From: Massilia arenae
GTDB lineage: Bacteria; Pseudomonadota; Gammaproteobacteria; Burkholderiales; Burkholderiaceae_D
DNA: 64,000 nt
NCBI RefSeq assembly: GCF_008014745.1
Contig: NZ_VPFD01000003.1
Span: 83,627-147,626, forward strand
Reading direction: 5' to 3'
Shown one piece after another: positions 47,588 through 57,328 of the stretch (the stretch's first letter is position 1; each line of letters begins with the position of its first letter). Below the pieces are notes generated by a model, which had not been told where the DNA came from, searched no databases, and was given only the letters and a program-made list of their open reading frames with translations. Both the position numbers and the translations under genes were made by a program.

Positions 47588-48013
47588 TCACACCAATTGC
47601 AGGGTCACGTCGATGTTGCCGCGGGTCGCGTTCGAGTAAGGGCAGACGATGTGGGCGCGGTCGACCAGGGTTTGCGCTTCATCGGCCGGCACGCCTGGCA
47701 GGCTGATCTTCAGGGTGACTTCGATGCCGAAGCCGGTCGGGATCGCGCCGATGCCGACGGTGCCTTCCACCGACACGTCCGGCGAGATTTTCAGCTTGTC
47801 GCGGGCGGCGACGAATTTCATGGCGCCCAGGAAGCAGGCCGAGTAGCCGGCCGCGAACAGCTGTTCCGGGTTCGTGCCTTCCAGGCCAGCGCCGCCCAGT
47901 TCTTTCGGGGTGGTCAATTTCACGTCCAGCACGCCGTCCGAGGAAACGGCGCGGCCTTCGCGGCCACCCGAGGCTTTGGCGCTTGCACGGTACAGGACTT
48001 GTTCGATTGCCAT
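47588..48013 (-). CDS. ohr: Organic hydroperoxide resistance protein Ohr
   Basis: Thiol peroxidase of 141 residues that reduces organic hydroperoxides. The two reactive cysteines lie in [13 protein letters not shown] and [14 protein letters not shown], and [16 protein letters not shown] and [11 protein letters not shown] are family-typical. The ATG at 48013 has AAGGAG upstream. The usual neighbour ohrR is not here; the spacer upstream carries AT-rich inverted repeats suitable for a MarR-type repressor. Confidence 0.95.
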   Translation of the reverse strand: MAIEQVLYRASAKASGGREGRAVSSDGVLDVKLTTPKELGGAGLEGTNPEQLFAAGYSACFLGAMKFVAARDKLKISPDVSVEGTVGIGAIPTGFGIEVTLKISLPGVPADEAQTLVDRAHIVCPYSNATRGNIDVTLQLV

Positions 48014-48058
48014 GATGAGACTCCTTGTCTTGGTCGGCGGCACTTACCGCCTGTTTTC

Positions 48059-48076
48059 ATTAAATCGCTATTTAAT
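48059..48076. promoter_or_regulatory. Candidate MarR/OhrR-type operator upstream of ohr
   Basis: Perfect inverted repeat ATTAAAT-CGCT-ATTTAAT, 46 bases before the ohr ATG, in a promoter position. The first ten bases equal the decamer also found at 47503-47512. Another inverted copy (GCGATTTAAT) is at 48167-48176. Assigning it to an OhrR-like protein is inference. Confidence 0.5.
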
Positions 48077-48234
48077 AGCGCACTATTTAAATGGTTTGCT
48101 GCCTTGGCCCGCCGACCCGTTTATCTGTCCGTTCGGCGCTGCCATGGAAAGCATGTTACATAGCTCGCGATTTAATTGCAAACGATTTTGTTTGCCGATG
48201 TGTTACCAGATGTAACTGAGTGCCCGCATGGGGC

Positions 48235-49263
48235 TCACAGCAATCTGACGGATTCCCTGACAATCAGGCTCAGTTGCGGTACCTCGCCTTCCGGCTGCTC
48301 GTGCGCCAGCATCGCCAGCATGCGGCGTCCGATGCCGATCCCGGCGTCGTACAGCGGCTGGCGCACCGTGGTCAACGGAGGCGTCGTATACATCGAGCTT
48401 TCCAGGTCGTCGAAGCCGACCAGGGAGATGTCTTCAGGCACCCGGATATTGCGCCGGTACAGGGCCAGCCGTGCGCCATATGCCGTCAGGTCGTTGGCCG
48501 CGAAGATCGCGGTGAAGCGCAGGTTGGCGGCCAGCAGCCCGTTCAGCGCCAGCAAGCCGCCGGACTCGCTGAAGTCGCCCGCCACCACCAGCCGCGGATC
48601 GGCCTCGATCCGGTGCTTGGCCAGGGTGTCGTGATAGCCGGCCAGGCGCGCGCGCGCATCGCGGTGGTCGTCCGGGCCGGTGATATGGGCGATGCGGCGA
48701 TGGCCTTGCGCGATCAGGTATTCGACCGCCTCGCAGGCGCCGCGGTAGTTGTCGAGGCAAAAGCCGTGGGTGCGTGCGCCCTGGACGTCGCGTCCGAAGG
48801 CGACGATCGGCACCCGCTTCGAGAAATCGAGGATCTGCTGGTCGCTCATATTGCCGGTCAGGATGGCCACGCCGTCGACGCGGCGCCCGATCAGGAGTTC
48901 GACCCGCTCGGCTTCTTCGTCGGCATGCCAGTGCCCGCTCATGATCAGCAGCGCATAGCCGGCCGCCTTCATCGCATCCTCGATGCCGACCATGGCGCGG
49001 TTGAAGTAGCCGCTCTCGAGCGACTGGGTCAGCACGCCGATGGTGCGGGTGCTGCCGATCTTGAGACTTTGCGCCAGACGGTTCGGCCGGTAGTTCAGTT
49101 CATCGATGACGCGCTCGATGGTGCGCCGCTTTTCCTCGGACACCTTGGCGGTGCCGTTCAGGAAGCGCGAGACCGTGGCGGGAGAGACGCCGGCAGCGCT
49201 GGCGACCTGGTACAGGGTGCTGGTGCTGCTCTCGACGTTTTTCATGAAGCGTTCCGGACCCAT
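48235..49263 (-). CDS. LacI-family repressor of the beta-glucoside locus
   Basis: A 342-residue regulator with a LacI HTH at the N-terminus (LYQVASAAGVSPATVSRFLNG, hinge LNYRPNRLAQSLKIGSTRTI) and a periplasmic-binding-protein-like sensor domain (TAIFAANDLTAYGARLALY; VGFDDLESSMYTTPPLTTVR). It is divergent from the TonB receptor, whose promoter region holds several LacI-type palindromes. ATG 49263 or 49245 could be the start. It is probably an inducer-released repressor of 49533-57328. Confidence 0.9.
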   Translation of the reverse strand: MGPERFMKNVESSTSTLYQVASAAGVSPATVSRFLNGTAKVSEEKRRTIERVIDELNYRPNRLAQSLKIGSTRTIGVLTQSLESGYFNRAMVGIEDAMKAAGYALLIMSGHWHADEEAERVELLIGRRVDGVAILTGNMSDQQILDFSKRVPIVAFGRDVQGARTHGFCLDNYRGACEAVEYLIAQGHRRIAHITGPDDHRDARARLAGYHDTLAKHRIEADPRLVVAGDFSESGGLLALNGLLAANLRFTAIFAANDLTAYGARLALYRRNIRVPEDISLVGFDDLESSMYTTPPLTTVRQPLYDAGIGIGRRMLAMLAHEQPEGEVPQLSLIVRESVRLL

Positions 49264-49400
49264 TTAAGGCAGATAGTTGCTTGAAGTATATCACCGATAC
49301 TCACCCGGAAAGGATAGAAAGAGCGACATCATGAAAATCTTTCATAAGACGTCCGTCGTTGAGATGCAACAAACCCGACAAGCGTATTCACAAATTCTAA

Positions 49401-49490
49401 TTGACATTTTTTTACGGACGAAACTACTATGAAACCGTTTTCAGAATTGATGAAATCGATTTCTCATCAATTCATGTGTTAGCGCTCTTA
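49401..49490 (+). promoter_or_regulatory. Promoter and operator palindromes of the beta-glucoside operon
   Basis: TTGACA (49401-49406), an 18-base spacer and TACTAT (49425-49430) form a promoter. TGAAACCGTTTTCA (49430-49443), a LacI-family-like palindrome, begins at the last base of the -10. A perfect GAAATCGATTTC (49452-49463), inside TTGATGA...TCATCAA arms, follows. A half-palindrome TGTTAGCGCT (49477-49486) is third. Binding by the adjacent LacI regulator is inferred. Confidence 0.65.
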
Positions 49491-49532
49491 GCGCCTCGAT
49501 TTACCCCATAAAACAATACTCGGAGACAAGCA

Positions 49533-51956
49533 ATGACCAAGACTACGCCCGCGGGGGCCGCAGTGCGCACCTCGTCGTCCACCCCCATCCGCCTCGCCAT
49601 CCTGACCCTGCTGGCCGGTATCGGCAGCGCCCAGGCGCAGACCGCGTCCGATCCGGCATCCCCTGCCGCCGCCACGCCGCCCGCCGTCGTCGACAACGGC
49701 CAGATCGCCGAGGTGAAGGTCACCGCCACCAAGCGTTCGACCTCGCTGCAGCGCACCCCGATCGCGGTCACCGCGCTCAATGCCGCCACCCTGCAGGACA
49801 ACCACGTGCAGACCATGCTCGACGTGGTGGCGCTGGTGCCGGGCTTCCAGGCCACGGCCCAGGGCGACCATGGCGTCACCACCATGACCCTGCGCGGCAT
49901 CGGCAACGACAGCGCCAAGACCGAGTACGCAGATCCTGCGGTTGCGACCTTCGTCGACAACGTCTATTCGCCGCGCGCCGAAGGCGCCACCGCCCTGCTG
50001 TTCGATGTCGAGGGCATCGAGGTGCTGCGCGGTCCGCAAGGCACGCTGTGGGGCCGCAACTCCACCGTCGGTGCAGTCAACATCCAGACCGTCAAGCCGG
50101 AACTGAACAGCCGCTCGGGCTATGTCGAAGGCGGCATCGGCGACTACAACCGCCTGGGCGCGCGCGGCGCGATCAACATCCCGATCGCCGACAATGCGGC
50201 GCTGCGTTTCGCCGTGGTGCACGAGCGCCATGACGGCTACGTCGACTACCAGCGCTTCAAGAACCCGTCGGTCGAGTCGCAGCGCGCCGCCTACCTGGCC
50301 TCGGGCGCCGACCCGGCGGCGTTCCGTCCGATCAATCCGAACCAGTTCGTGTCGGGCGGCGACAAGTACAGCGCCCAAGACCAGAGCGCGGCGCGTCTGT
50401 CGCTGCTGTGGCAACTGGCGCCCAACCTGCGCTGGGACATCGCCTACGAAAAATTCATCGATCGCGGCACCCCGAGCGCCAACCTGATGCAAGTCCCGCG
50501 CGCCGGCGAGAAACACTGGTCGACGCTGTCGGACAGCGCGCCCTGGATCAACCGCGACAGCCACAATGTGCGCAGCCGCCTGAGCTGGGACATCAGCCCC
50601 GACATGGCGCTGCAATACGTGGCCGGCTGGTCCAAGTACAGCGGCGACATGCGCTTCGACCAGGATGGCGGCACGGTGGTCCCGACCTCGATCACCACCG
50701 GCGGCATCTTCCAGGAACACACCACGGTCGACTCCAACTACCGCAGCTACAGCCACGAGGTGCTGCTGCAATCGACCGGCACCCGCACCATCGACTGGCA
50801 GGTGGGCGCCTACTATGGCCACGAGAAGAACGATATCCGCTTCGACATCGCCGGCATGAAAGGCACGCCGGACGGCGCCGTCAACTGGCAGGGTTCCTTC
50901 ATCCAGCCGGAGCAGACCGTGGACACCTCGGCCGTGTTCGGCCAGGCCACCTGGAACATCAACGACGCCTGGCACCTGACCGGCGGCGTGCGCTACACCC
51001 ACGACAAGCGCGTCCACATCGGTGGCCGCGGCTATACCTGGGGCTATGATCCAGCCTCGCCGCAGCTGCCGCTCAACCCGCACATCGACCCGCGCGACCC
51101 GGCCAACGGCTACGTCGAAGGCGTGCCGAACGACGGCCGCTACAGCGACAACAAGGCCACCGGCCTGGTACGCCTGAACTACGACATCGACCGCAACAAT
51201 ATGGTCTATGCCAGCGTGTCGACGGGCTACAAGTCGGGCGGCGTGCAGGACCGCGGCCTGCCATATCAACCAGAGACCCTGACCAACTACGAGATCGGCT
51301 CCAAGAGCACCTTCATGGACGGCGCCCTGCGCATCAACAACGCGTTGTTCTACATGGACTTCAAGGACTTCCAGTTCAATTCGCCGGTCAGCTTTGCTGA
51401 CGGCAGCCGCGGCCTGGCTATCGAGAACGCCGAGGGCGCCGAGGTGTACGGCCTTGAGACCGAGATCGCGGCCCGCGTTGCCAAGGACGGCCGCCTATCG
51501 ATCGCGCTGGCGGTGCTCGACACCAAGCTCGGTCGCCTGATCGCCGGTTCCAACGACTACGCGCTGCCACCCTGCACGGTCGATCCGCGCATCTCGAACT
51601 GCCTCGAGGTCACCGGCCACAAGCTGCCGCACGCGCCCAAGTTCTCGACCACGGTCCAGTACCAGCACACCTTCTACCTGGCCAACGGCGGCACCATCGT
51701 GCCGCGCATCACGGCGCGCTACGAGGATGACGTTCGCCTGAGCGTGTTCGACCTGGGTGAGGAAGACCGCCAGAAGGCCTATGCCAGCGCCGACCTCGGC
51801 CTGCGCTATGCGAAAGACAAATGGTGGGTCGACGCCTTCGTACGCAACGTGAGCGACAAGAAGATCAAGACCAGCGCCTTCAACGGCTTCGGTCCGTGGC
51901 TGGCGCAGTACAAGCCGCCACGCACCGTCGGCATCAACACCGGCTTCGATTTCTAA
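49533..51956 (+). CDS. TonB-dependent outer-membrane receptor
   Basis: An 807-residue receptor with a signal peptide (ending GSAQAQ), a plug domain (EVKVTATKRSTSLQRTPIAV; TMTLRGIGNDSA; GIEVLRGPQGTLWGRNSTVG) and a 22-strand barrel ending in the aromatic NTGFDF. The plug type resembles receptors for carbohydrates and aromatic compounds in Caulobacter/Xanthomonas-like systems. GGAGA precedes the ATG. As first gene of a LacI-controlled operon with a GH1 enzyme and glucokinase, it probably imports a beta-glucoside or oligosaccharide. Confidence 0.93.
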   Translation: MTKTTPAGAAVRTSSSTPIRLAILTLLAGIGSAQAQTASDPASPAAATPPAVVDNGQIAEVKVTATKRSTSLQRTPIAVTALNAATLQDNHVQTMLDVVALVPGFQATAQGDHGVTTMTLRGIGNDSAKTEYADPAVATFVDNVYSPRAEGATALLFDVEGIEVLRGPQGTLWGRNSTVGAVNIQTVKPELNSRSGYVEGGIGDYNRLGARGAINIPIADNAALRFAVVHERHDGYVDYQRFKNPSVESQRAAYLASGADPAAFRPINPNQFVSGGDKYSAQDQSAARLSLLWQLAPNLRWDIAYEKFIDRGTPSANLMQVPRAGEKHWSTLSDSAPWINRDSHNVRSRLSWDISPDMALQYVAGWSKYSGDMRFDQDGGTVVPTSITTGGIFQEHTTVDSNYRSYSHEVLLQSTGTRTIDWQVGAYYGHEKNDIRFDIAGMKGTPDGAVNWQGSFIQPEQTVDTSAVFGQATWNINDAWHLTGGVRYTHDKRVHIGGRGYTWGYDPASPQLPLNPHIDPRDPANGYVEGVPNDGRYSDNKATGLVRLNYDIDRNNMVYASVSTGYKSGGVQDRGLPYQPETLTNYEIGSKSTFMDGALRINNALFYMDFKDFQFNSPVSFADGSRGLAIENAEGAEVYGLETEIAARVAKDGRLSIALAVLDTKLGRLIAGSNDYALPPCTVDPRISNCLEVTGHKLPHAPKFSTTVQYQHTFYLANGGTIVPRITARYEDDVRLSVFDLGEEDRQKAYASADLGLRYAKDKWWVDAFVRNVSDKKIKTSAFNGFGPWLAQYKPPRTVGINTGFDF

Positions 51957-51967
51957 GCCGCAGCACG

Positions 51968-51996
51968 GCAGGCCCGTTCACCGGGCCTGCTTTTTT
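51968..51996 (+). terminator. Terminator between TonB receptor and glucosidase genes
   Basis: Arms GCAGGCCCG (51968-51976) and CGGGCCTGC (51982-51990), loop TTCAC, then six Ts and a second T-run. It is strong, so downstream genes may be expressed at a lower level by read-through, or from a promoter just before 52034. Confidence 0.9.
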
Positions 51997-52033
51997 GTTT
52001 TTCACGTGGATTTGTTCCAGATTCGAGAGTTCC

Positions 52034-53392
52034 ATGACCAAGAGCCCCAACTTCGACTTCAACAACGACTTCCCATCCGACTTCACCTGGGGCGTGGCCA
52101 CCAGTTCCTTCCAGATCGAAGGCGCCCACGACGTCGACGGCAAGGGCCCGTCGATCTGGGACACCTTCTGCAAGGACAAGGCGAACATCAAGGATGGCAG
52201 CGACGGCACCGTCGCCTGCGACCACTACCACCGCTACCGCGAAGACGTCGAGATCATGGCCTCGCTGGGGGTGGACGCCTACCGCTTCTCGATGGCCTGG
52301 GCCCGCGTCCAGCCGGACGGCAAGGGCGCCTGGAACGAGGCAGGCTTCGGCTTCTACGACCGCCTGCTCGACGAGCTGCTCGACAGGGGCATCCGCCCGC
52401 ACGCCACGCTGTACCACTGGGACCTGCCGCAAGGCTTGCAGGACGACGGCGGCTGGATGAATCGCGACACCGCGCACCGCTTCGCCGACTACGCGCATGA
52501 AGTGGCGCGCCGCTTCGGCAACCGCATCGAGGCGATCGCCACCCATAACGAACCCTGGTGCACGGCCAACCTCGGCTACGGCAACGCCCAGTTCGCGCCG
52601 GGCGTGGTCGACCTGAAGCAGTCGATCCAGGTCTCGCACCACCTGCTGCTGTCGCACGGCCTGGCCATGCGCGCCATGCGCGAGGTGGGCGGCGCGGCGC
52701 AACTCGGCATCGTGCTCAATCAGTGGACCGCCGATCCCGCCACCGGTTCCGAGGCCGATCGCGCCATGGCCGAATTCGAGTATGCGCGCTCGGTGCAGTG
52801 GTTCATGGACCCGATCTTCAAGGGCCACTATCCGGAACTCGCCCTGCGCGGCCATGGCGCCAACGCGCCGCAGGTTCGCGACGGCGACTTCGACATCATC
52901 AAGCAAAAGATCGACTTCCTCGGCTCGAACTATTATTTCCGCAGCTGGTGCAGCGCCGCCACCCCGCCGGTGCCGCCGCCGGCACGCCACGGCGTGACCG
53001 ACATGGGCTGGGAGATCTTCCCCGAAGGCCTGCCCGAACTGCTTATTAAATTAAAAGCTGAATACCCCGACCTGCCGCCGGTGTACATTACCGAGAACGG
53101 CATGGCCAATCCCGACCTGGTCGAGAACGGCCGTGTCCACGATCCGGCACGCATCGCCTACGTGCGCAGCCACCTGGCCGCACTCAAGGAGGCGATGGAT
53201 GCCGGCGTCGACGTGCGCGGCTACTTCCTCTGGAGCCTGCTCGACAACTTCGAGTGGAATTCGGGCTACGCCAAGCGCTTCGGCATCGTGCACGTGGATT
53301 ATGCGACCCAGCAGCGCACCCTGAAGGACAGCGCGCTGTGGTATCGCGAATTCATTGCGGCCCGTAACAGGGCAAACCGCATCAAGACTTGA
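52034..53392 (+). CDS. Family 1 beta-glucosidase
   Basis: A 452-residue GH1 enzyme hydrolysing beta-glucosides (cellobiose-like) in the cytoplasm. The N-terminal signature [15 protein letters not shown], acid/base E173 in ATHNEPW and nucleophile E354 in VYITENGM are all present, with [20 protein letters not shown] near the end. No signal peptide is present, so the substrate must enter the cell first. The ATG at 52034 begins the conserved region; longer in-frame readings run into the terminator. Confidence 0.95.
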   Translation: MTKSPNFDFNNDFPSDFTWGVATSSFQIEGAHDVDGKGPSIWDTFCKDKANIKDGSDGTVACDHYHRYREDVEIMASLGVDAYRFSMAWARVQPDGKGAWNEAGFGFYDRLLDELLDRGIRPHATLYHWDLPQGLQDDGGWMNRDTAHRFADYAHEVARRFGNRIEAIATHNEPWCTANLGYGNAQFAPGVVDLKQSIQVSHHLLLSHGLAMRAMREVGGAAQLGIVLNQWTADPATGSEADRAMAEFEYARSVQWFMDPIFKGHYPELALRGHGANAPQVRDGDFDIIKQKIDFLGSNYYFRSWCSAATPPVPPPARHGVTDMGWEIFPEGLPELLIKLKAEYPDLPPVYITENGMANPDLVENGRVHDPARIAYVRSHLAALKEAMDAGVDVRGYFLWSLLDNFEWNSGYAKRFGIVHVDYATQQRTLKDSALWYREFIAARNRANRIKT

Positions 53393-53423
53393 TCGCCACA
53401 AAAAAGAGCGACAAGGAGGAGAC

Positions 53424-54452
53424 ATGCAAACGAACACCTACCCCGACGGCCCGCGCCTGCTGGCCGACATCGGTGGCACCAACGCGCGCTTCGCGCTCGA
53501 GCTGGCGCCGGGCGCCATCCGGGCCGTGCAAACGCTGGCCTGCGCCGACCATGCCCGCTTCGAAGACGCGGTGCGCTTCTACCTCGCGGGCGCCAATGCG
53601 AAGGTTAGCCACGCAGTGATCGCGATCGCCAATCCGGTGGACGGCGACGCCATTCGCATGACGAACCACCACTGGGCGTTCTCGATCGAGGCGGCGCGCC
53701 GTGCGCTGGGCCTGGAGACGCTGCTGGTGGTGAACGATTTCACGGCGCTGGCCATGTCGCTGCCGGCACTGCGGCCGGGCGACCTGGCGCAGATCGGCGG
53801 TGGTACGGCGCTTTCAGGCAGCACCATCGGCCTGGTCGGCGCCGGCACCGGCCTCGGTGTCTCGGGGCTGGTCCCGAGCGGTGAGCGCTGGATTCCCCTC
53901 AATAGCGAGGGTGGTCACGTCGCCTTTTCCCCGCTCGACGAGCGCGAGGTGACCGTGCTGCGCCATGCCTGGCAGCGCTACGACCACGTCTCGGCCGAGC
54001 GCTTTGTCTCCGGCCCCGGCCTGGTGCTGATCCGCGAGGCGCTGGCCATGAGCCGCGGCATGGCGCCGGACAAGGACCTGTCGCCGTCCGACATCGTGAC
54101 GCGCGGCCTGTCCGGCGGCGACGCCCTGTCGCTGGAAGCGATCGACTGCTTCTGCGGCATGCTGGGCACGGTGGCGGCCAACCTGGCGGTGACCCTCGGC
54201 ACGCGCGGCGGCATCTATATCGGCGGCGGCGTCGTGCCGCGCCTGGGCGCCTATTTCGTCGCCTCGCCGTTCCGACCGCGCTTCGAGCGCAAGGGCCGCT
54301 TCAGCGAATTCACCGCGCGCATCCCCACCTGGCTGATCACGGCGCCCTATCCGGCCCTGCAGGGCGCCTCGGCGATCCTGTCGGACCACCTGGCCTGGAT
54401 CCATGCAACAGCGCCACGCACGAGCACGAGCACGGAGGCCGCCCATGCGTAA
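53424..54452 (+). CDS. glk: Glucokinase
   Basis: Phosphorylates glucose with ATP, feeding the product of the upstream glucosidase into central metabolism. The 342-residue protein shows the phosphate-binding [52 protein letters not shown] and [12 protein letters not shown] of the E. coli-type Glk family. AAGGAGGAG precedes the ATG at 53424. It follows the glucosidase by 31 bases and overlaps the MFS gene by eight. Confidence 0.94.
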   Translation: MQTNTYPDGPRLLADIGGTNARFALELAPGAIRAVQTLACADHARFEDAVRFYLAGANAKVSHAVIAIANPVDGDAIRMTNHHWAFSIEAARRALGLETLLVVNDFTALAMSLPALRPGDLAQIGGGTALSGSTIGLVGAGTGLGVSGLVPSGERWIPLNSEGGHVAFSPLDEREVTVLRHAWQRYDHVSAERFVSGPGLVLIREALAMSRGMAPDKDLSPSDIVTRGLSGGDALSLEAIDCFCGMLGTVAANLAVTLGTRGGIYIGGGVVPRLGAYFVASPFRPRFERKGRFSEFTARIPTWLITAPYPALQGASAILSDHLAWIHATAPRTSTSTEAAHA

Positions 54453-55785
54453 GATCGCCTCGCCGCTGCTATGGGTTCCGACCGGCTACTTCACGATGGC
54501 GCTCGGCTACGTGATGCTCACCAGCGTCACCGCCATCATGTTCAAGAACCTGGGCATGGACAACGGCCGCGCCGCCCAGTATTCGAGCCTGCTGATCCTG
54601 GCCTACACCGTCAAGCCGCTGTTCGCGCCCTTCGTCGAAATGTACCGCACCAAGAAGTTCTTCGTGCTGTGCGCGCAGGTGGCGATCGGCGCCGGCTTCG
54701 CCGGGGTCGCGCTGCTGATGGAGCTGCCCGGCTACATGACCTTTTTGATGGCGATCTTCTTCGCCCTGTCGTTCATCGGCGCGACGCAGGACATCGCCAG
54801 CGACGGCGTCTACGTCACCTCGCTCGACGCCCGCGCGCAATCGCTGTACTGCGGCATCCAGAGCCTGTCCTGGAATATCGGCCCGATCGTGGCCGCCGGC
54901 GGCATGGTGTACCTCTCCGGCTACCTGCACACGCACGTCTTCGGCCACGATCCCACCGTGTTCGGACCGGACTGGATCGACGCCTGGCGCATCATCTTCC
55001 TGCTGGTCGGCGGCCTGACCCTGTTGATGGCGCTGTGGCACTGGCGCACCATGCCGCAAGGCGCGCGTGCGGCCGACACGCCATCCTCGGTGAAAGACGC
55101 CGGCCGCATCCTGCTCGACGCCTTCGTCACCCTGTTCCAGAAGCGCGGCGTGTGGCGCATGATCGCCTTTGCCTTCCTGTTCCGCTTCAGCGTGGGCCTG
55201 CTGGAAAAGATCGGCCCCTTCTTCATGGTCGATCCCGCCTCGAAGGGCGGCCTGGGCCTGTCGAACGAAATGCTGGGCCTGATCTACGGCACCTACGGCC
55301 TGGCCGCAGTGCTGGTCGGCTCGCTGCTCGGCGGGCTATATGTCGCCAAACGCGGCCTGAAGGCGACGCTGTTCGTGCTGTGCTGCGCGATCAACATCCC
55401 GAACGTGGCCTTCCTGGTGCTGGCGCTCACCATGCCATCGAGCCTGGTACTGATCACGCTCGGCGTCGCGATCGAAAAATTCTTCTTCGGCTTCGGCGCC
55501 GTCGGCTTCATGATCTACCTGATGCAGCAGCTCGCGCCGGGCAAGTACACCACCACCCACTATGCCTTCGGCACCGGCCTGATGGGCCTGTGCGGCATGG
55601 TCACCGGCGTGATCAGCGGCCACCTGCAAGAGATGATGGGTTACGTCGGCTACTTCGTGCTGGTGATGGTCGCCACGATTCCCTCCTTCCTGGCCACCTG
55701 GTTCGCGCCGTTCTACCACGACGACGGCAGCCAGCCGAAGGCGGAGCCGGACCTCGATGCCGAGGGCAAGACGGTGCCGGCATGA
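54445..55785 (+). CDS. MFS permease (AmpG/PAT-like) of the glucoside operon
   Basis: A 446-residue polytopic permease. [40 protein letters not shown] and [16 protein letters not shown] place it in the PAT/AmpG-like branch, whose members move amphipathic solutes or muropeptides across the inner membrane; here it probably carries the glycoside released in the periplasm. GGAGG precedes the ATG at 54445. It overlaps glk upstream and the UPF0303 gene downstream (ATGA), so all three are coupled. Confidence 0.87.
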   Translation: MRKIASPLLWVPTGYFTMALGYVMLTSVTAIMFKNLGMDNGRAAQYSSLLILAYTVKPLFAPFVEMYRTKKFFVLCAQVAIGAGFAGVALLMELPGYMTFLMAIFFALSFIGATQDIASDGVYVTSLDARAQSLYCGIQSLSWNIGPIVAAGGMVYLSGYLHTHVFGHDPTVFGPDWIDAWRIIFLLVGGLTLLMALWHWRTMPQGARAADTPSSVKDAGRILLDAFVTLFQKRGVWRMIAFAFLFRFSVGLLEKIGPFFMVDPASKGGLGLSNEMLGLIYGTYGLAAVLVGSLLGGLYVAKRGLKATLFVLCCAINIPNVAFLVLALTMPSSLVLITLGVAIEKFFFGFGAVGFMIYLMQQLAPGKYTTTHYAFGTGLMGLCGMVTGVISGHLQEMMGYVGYFVLVMVATIPSFLATWFAPFYHDDGSQPKAEPDLDAEGKTVPA

Positions 55786-56345
55786 AGCGTCATGCCCGGT
55801 TTGCTACCTGCCTGCTGCTGTCCGCGGCCGCGGCCACGGCGCAACAAGCTCCACCTTCATCCGCCATGAACACCACCATGTCACTCGACGCCCTGCTGCA
55901 GGAAGAACGACAGCTCCAGTTCGACCGCTTCGACAAGGACACCGCCGCCGCCCTCGGCGCCGCGCTGGTCGCGCGGGCCAAGAGCGCCAGCCGGCCGGTG
56001 ACGCTCGAGATAAAACAAGGCGACACAGTCCTGTTCGCGCATGCGACGCCGGGCGCCTCGCCCGACCACGCCGACTGGATCCGGCGCAAGAACAACCTGG
56101 TCAGGCGCACCGGCCACAGCTCCTTCTACACCCACAACGAAGTGCGCCAGGCCGGCGGCGACCATGACAAGTTGCCCGGCCTCGACATGCGCGACTACGC
56201 GGCCCACGGCGGCGCCTACCCGATCGTGGTGCGCGGCCGCGGCGCGGTCGGCACGGTCACGGCGTCGGGACTGCCCGGCGCCGACGACCACGCGCTGGTA
56301 GTGGCCGCGCTGAAAGACCATCTGCATATCGGAGAACAGCCATGA
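55782..56345 (+). CDS. Exported UPF0303 / heme-binding-like protein
   Basis: A 187-residue protein of the UPF0303 (HbpS/GlcG-like) family: LLQEERQLQFDRFDKDTAAA, KQGDTVLFAHATPGASPDHA, RRTGHSSFYTHNEVR, AHGGAYPIVVRGRGAVGTV and ASGLPGADDHALVV. Unlike the usual cytosolic form it carries an N-terminal signal peptide ([20 protein letters not shown]), implying a periplasmic location. The function in a sugar operon is unknown. Starts and stops overlap both neighbours by four bases. Confidence 0.85.
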   Translation: MKRHARFATCLLLSAAAATAQQAPPSSAMNTTMSLDALLQEERQLQFDRFDKDTAAALGAALVARAKSASRPVTLEIKQGDTVLFAHATPGASPDHADWIRRKNNLVRRTGHSSFYTHNEVRQAGGDHDKLPGLDMRDYAAHGGAYPIVVRGRGAVGTVTASGLPGADDHALVVAALKDHLHIGEQP

Positions 56346-57328
56346 CCCGCACCATCCGCTGGGGCATCCTCGGCACCGGGCGCATCGCCCGCGATTTCGC
56401 ACAAGGGCTGCGTGCCACGCCCGACGCCGTGCTGGCCGCGGTCGCCTCGCGCAGCAGCGAAGGCGCGCAGGCCTTCGCACAGCAGTTCGACGTGCCCCTG
56501 GCGTTCAACAGCTACGAGGAGCTGGCCGCTTCGCCCGAGGTCGACATCGTCTACATCGCCACGCCACACCCGATGCATGCGGCCAACGCCCTGCTCGCCC
56601 TGCGCGGCGGCAAGGCGGTGCTGTGCGAGAAGCCGTTCGCGATGAACCGGCGCGAAGCGGGCGAGGTCGTGGCGCTGGCCCGGGCGAAAAGCCTGTTCCT
56701 GATGGAGGCGATGTGGACCCGCTTCATGCCGGCCCTGGCCGAAGTCAGGCGCATCATCGCCTCCGGCGAGATCGGCGCCGTGACCCAGCTGCACGCCGAC
56801 TTCGGCTTTTCGGCCACGCCCGATCCAGCCCACCGCGTCAACGATCCGACCCTGGGCGGCGGCGCCCTGCTCGACCTGGGCATCTATCCGCTGTCGATCG
56901 CCTGCGCCCTGCTGGGCCGGGTCGAGACCGTGCAGGCGCAGGCCGTCATGGGCGAGACCGGTGTCGATCTCACCACGGCCTTCACGATGCGCCACGCGGG
57001 CGGCACCCTGTCGATCTGCAGCTGCTCGCTGCGGGCGCGCGCGCCGAGCGAGCTGGTGGTGTCCGGCACGCGCGGCAGCGTGCGCATGCACCGCATGTTC
57101 CACATGACCGAAAGCGTCACGGTCGACCTGCTGGACGGCCCCTCGCGCACGATCTCCACGCCCTGGCTCGGCAACGGCTACACCCACGAGGCGATCGCCG
57201 CCGGCCAGTGCCTGCGCGACGGCCTGCTCGAGCATCCCGACATGACCCACGACGATACGCTGGCGATCATGGACCTGCTCGATACGATCCGCAGGCAGAT
57301 CGGTCTGCGCTATCCGAGCGACGCCTGA
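56342..57328 (+). CDS. Gfo/Idh/MocA-family oxidoreductase
   Basis: A 328-residue NAD(P)-dependent sugar dehydrogenase-like protein. Rossmann start IRWGILGTGRIARDFAQGL, the CEKPFAMNRREA catalytic-lysine motif, and a C-terminal alpha/beta domain (GGGALLDLGIYPLSIACALLG) are typical. It probably oxidises or isomerises a sugar derived from the imported glycoside. It is the last gene of the operon, overlapping the histidine-kinase gene convergently by 19 bases. Confidence 0.9.
   Translation: MTRTIRWGILGTGRIARDFAQGLRATPDAVLAAVASRSSEGAQAFAQQFDVPLAFNSYEELAASPEVDIVYIATPHPMHAANALLALRGGKAVLCEKPFAMNRREAGEVVALARAKSLFLMEAMWTRFMPALAEVRRIIASGEIGAVTQLHADFGFSATPDPAHRVNDPTLGGGALLDLGIYPLSIACALLGRVETVQAQAVMGETGVDLTTAFTMRHAGGTLSICSCSLRARAPSELVVSGTRGSVRMHRMFHMTESVTVDLLDGPSRTISTPWLGNGYTHEAIAAGQCLRDGLLEHPDMTHDDTLAIMDLLDTIRRQIGLRYPSDA

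Noticed and set aside
52002-52018. TTTCACGTG resembling a parS half-site
   Set aside because: Only one half of the parS palindrome matches; five of 16 positions differ.
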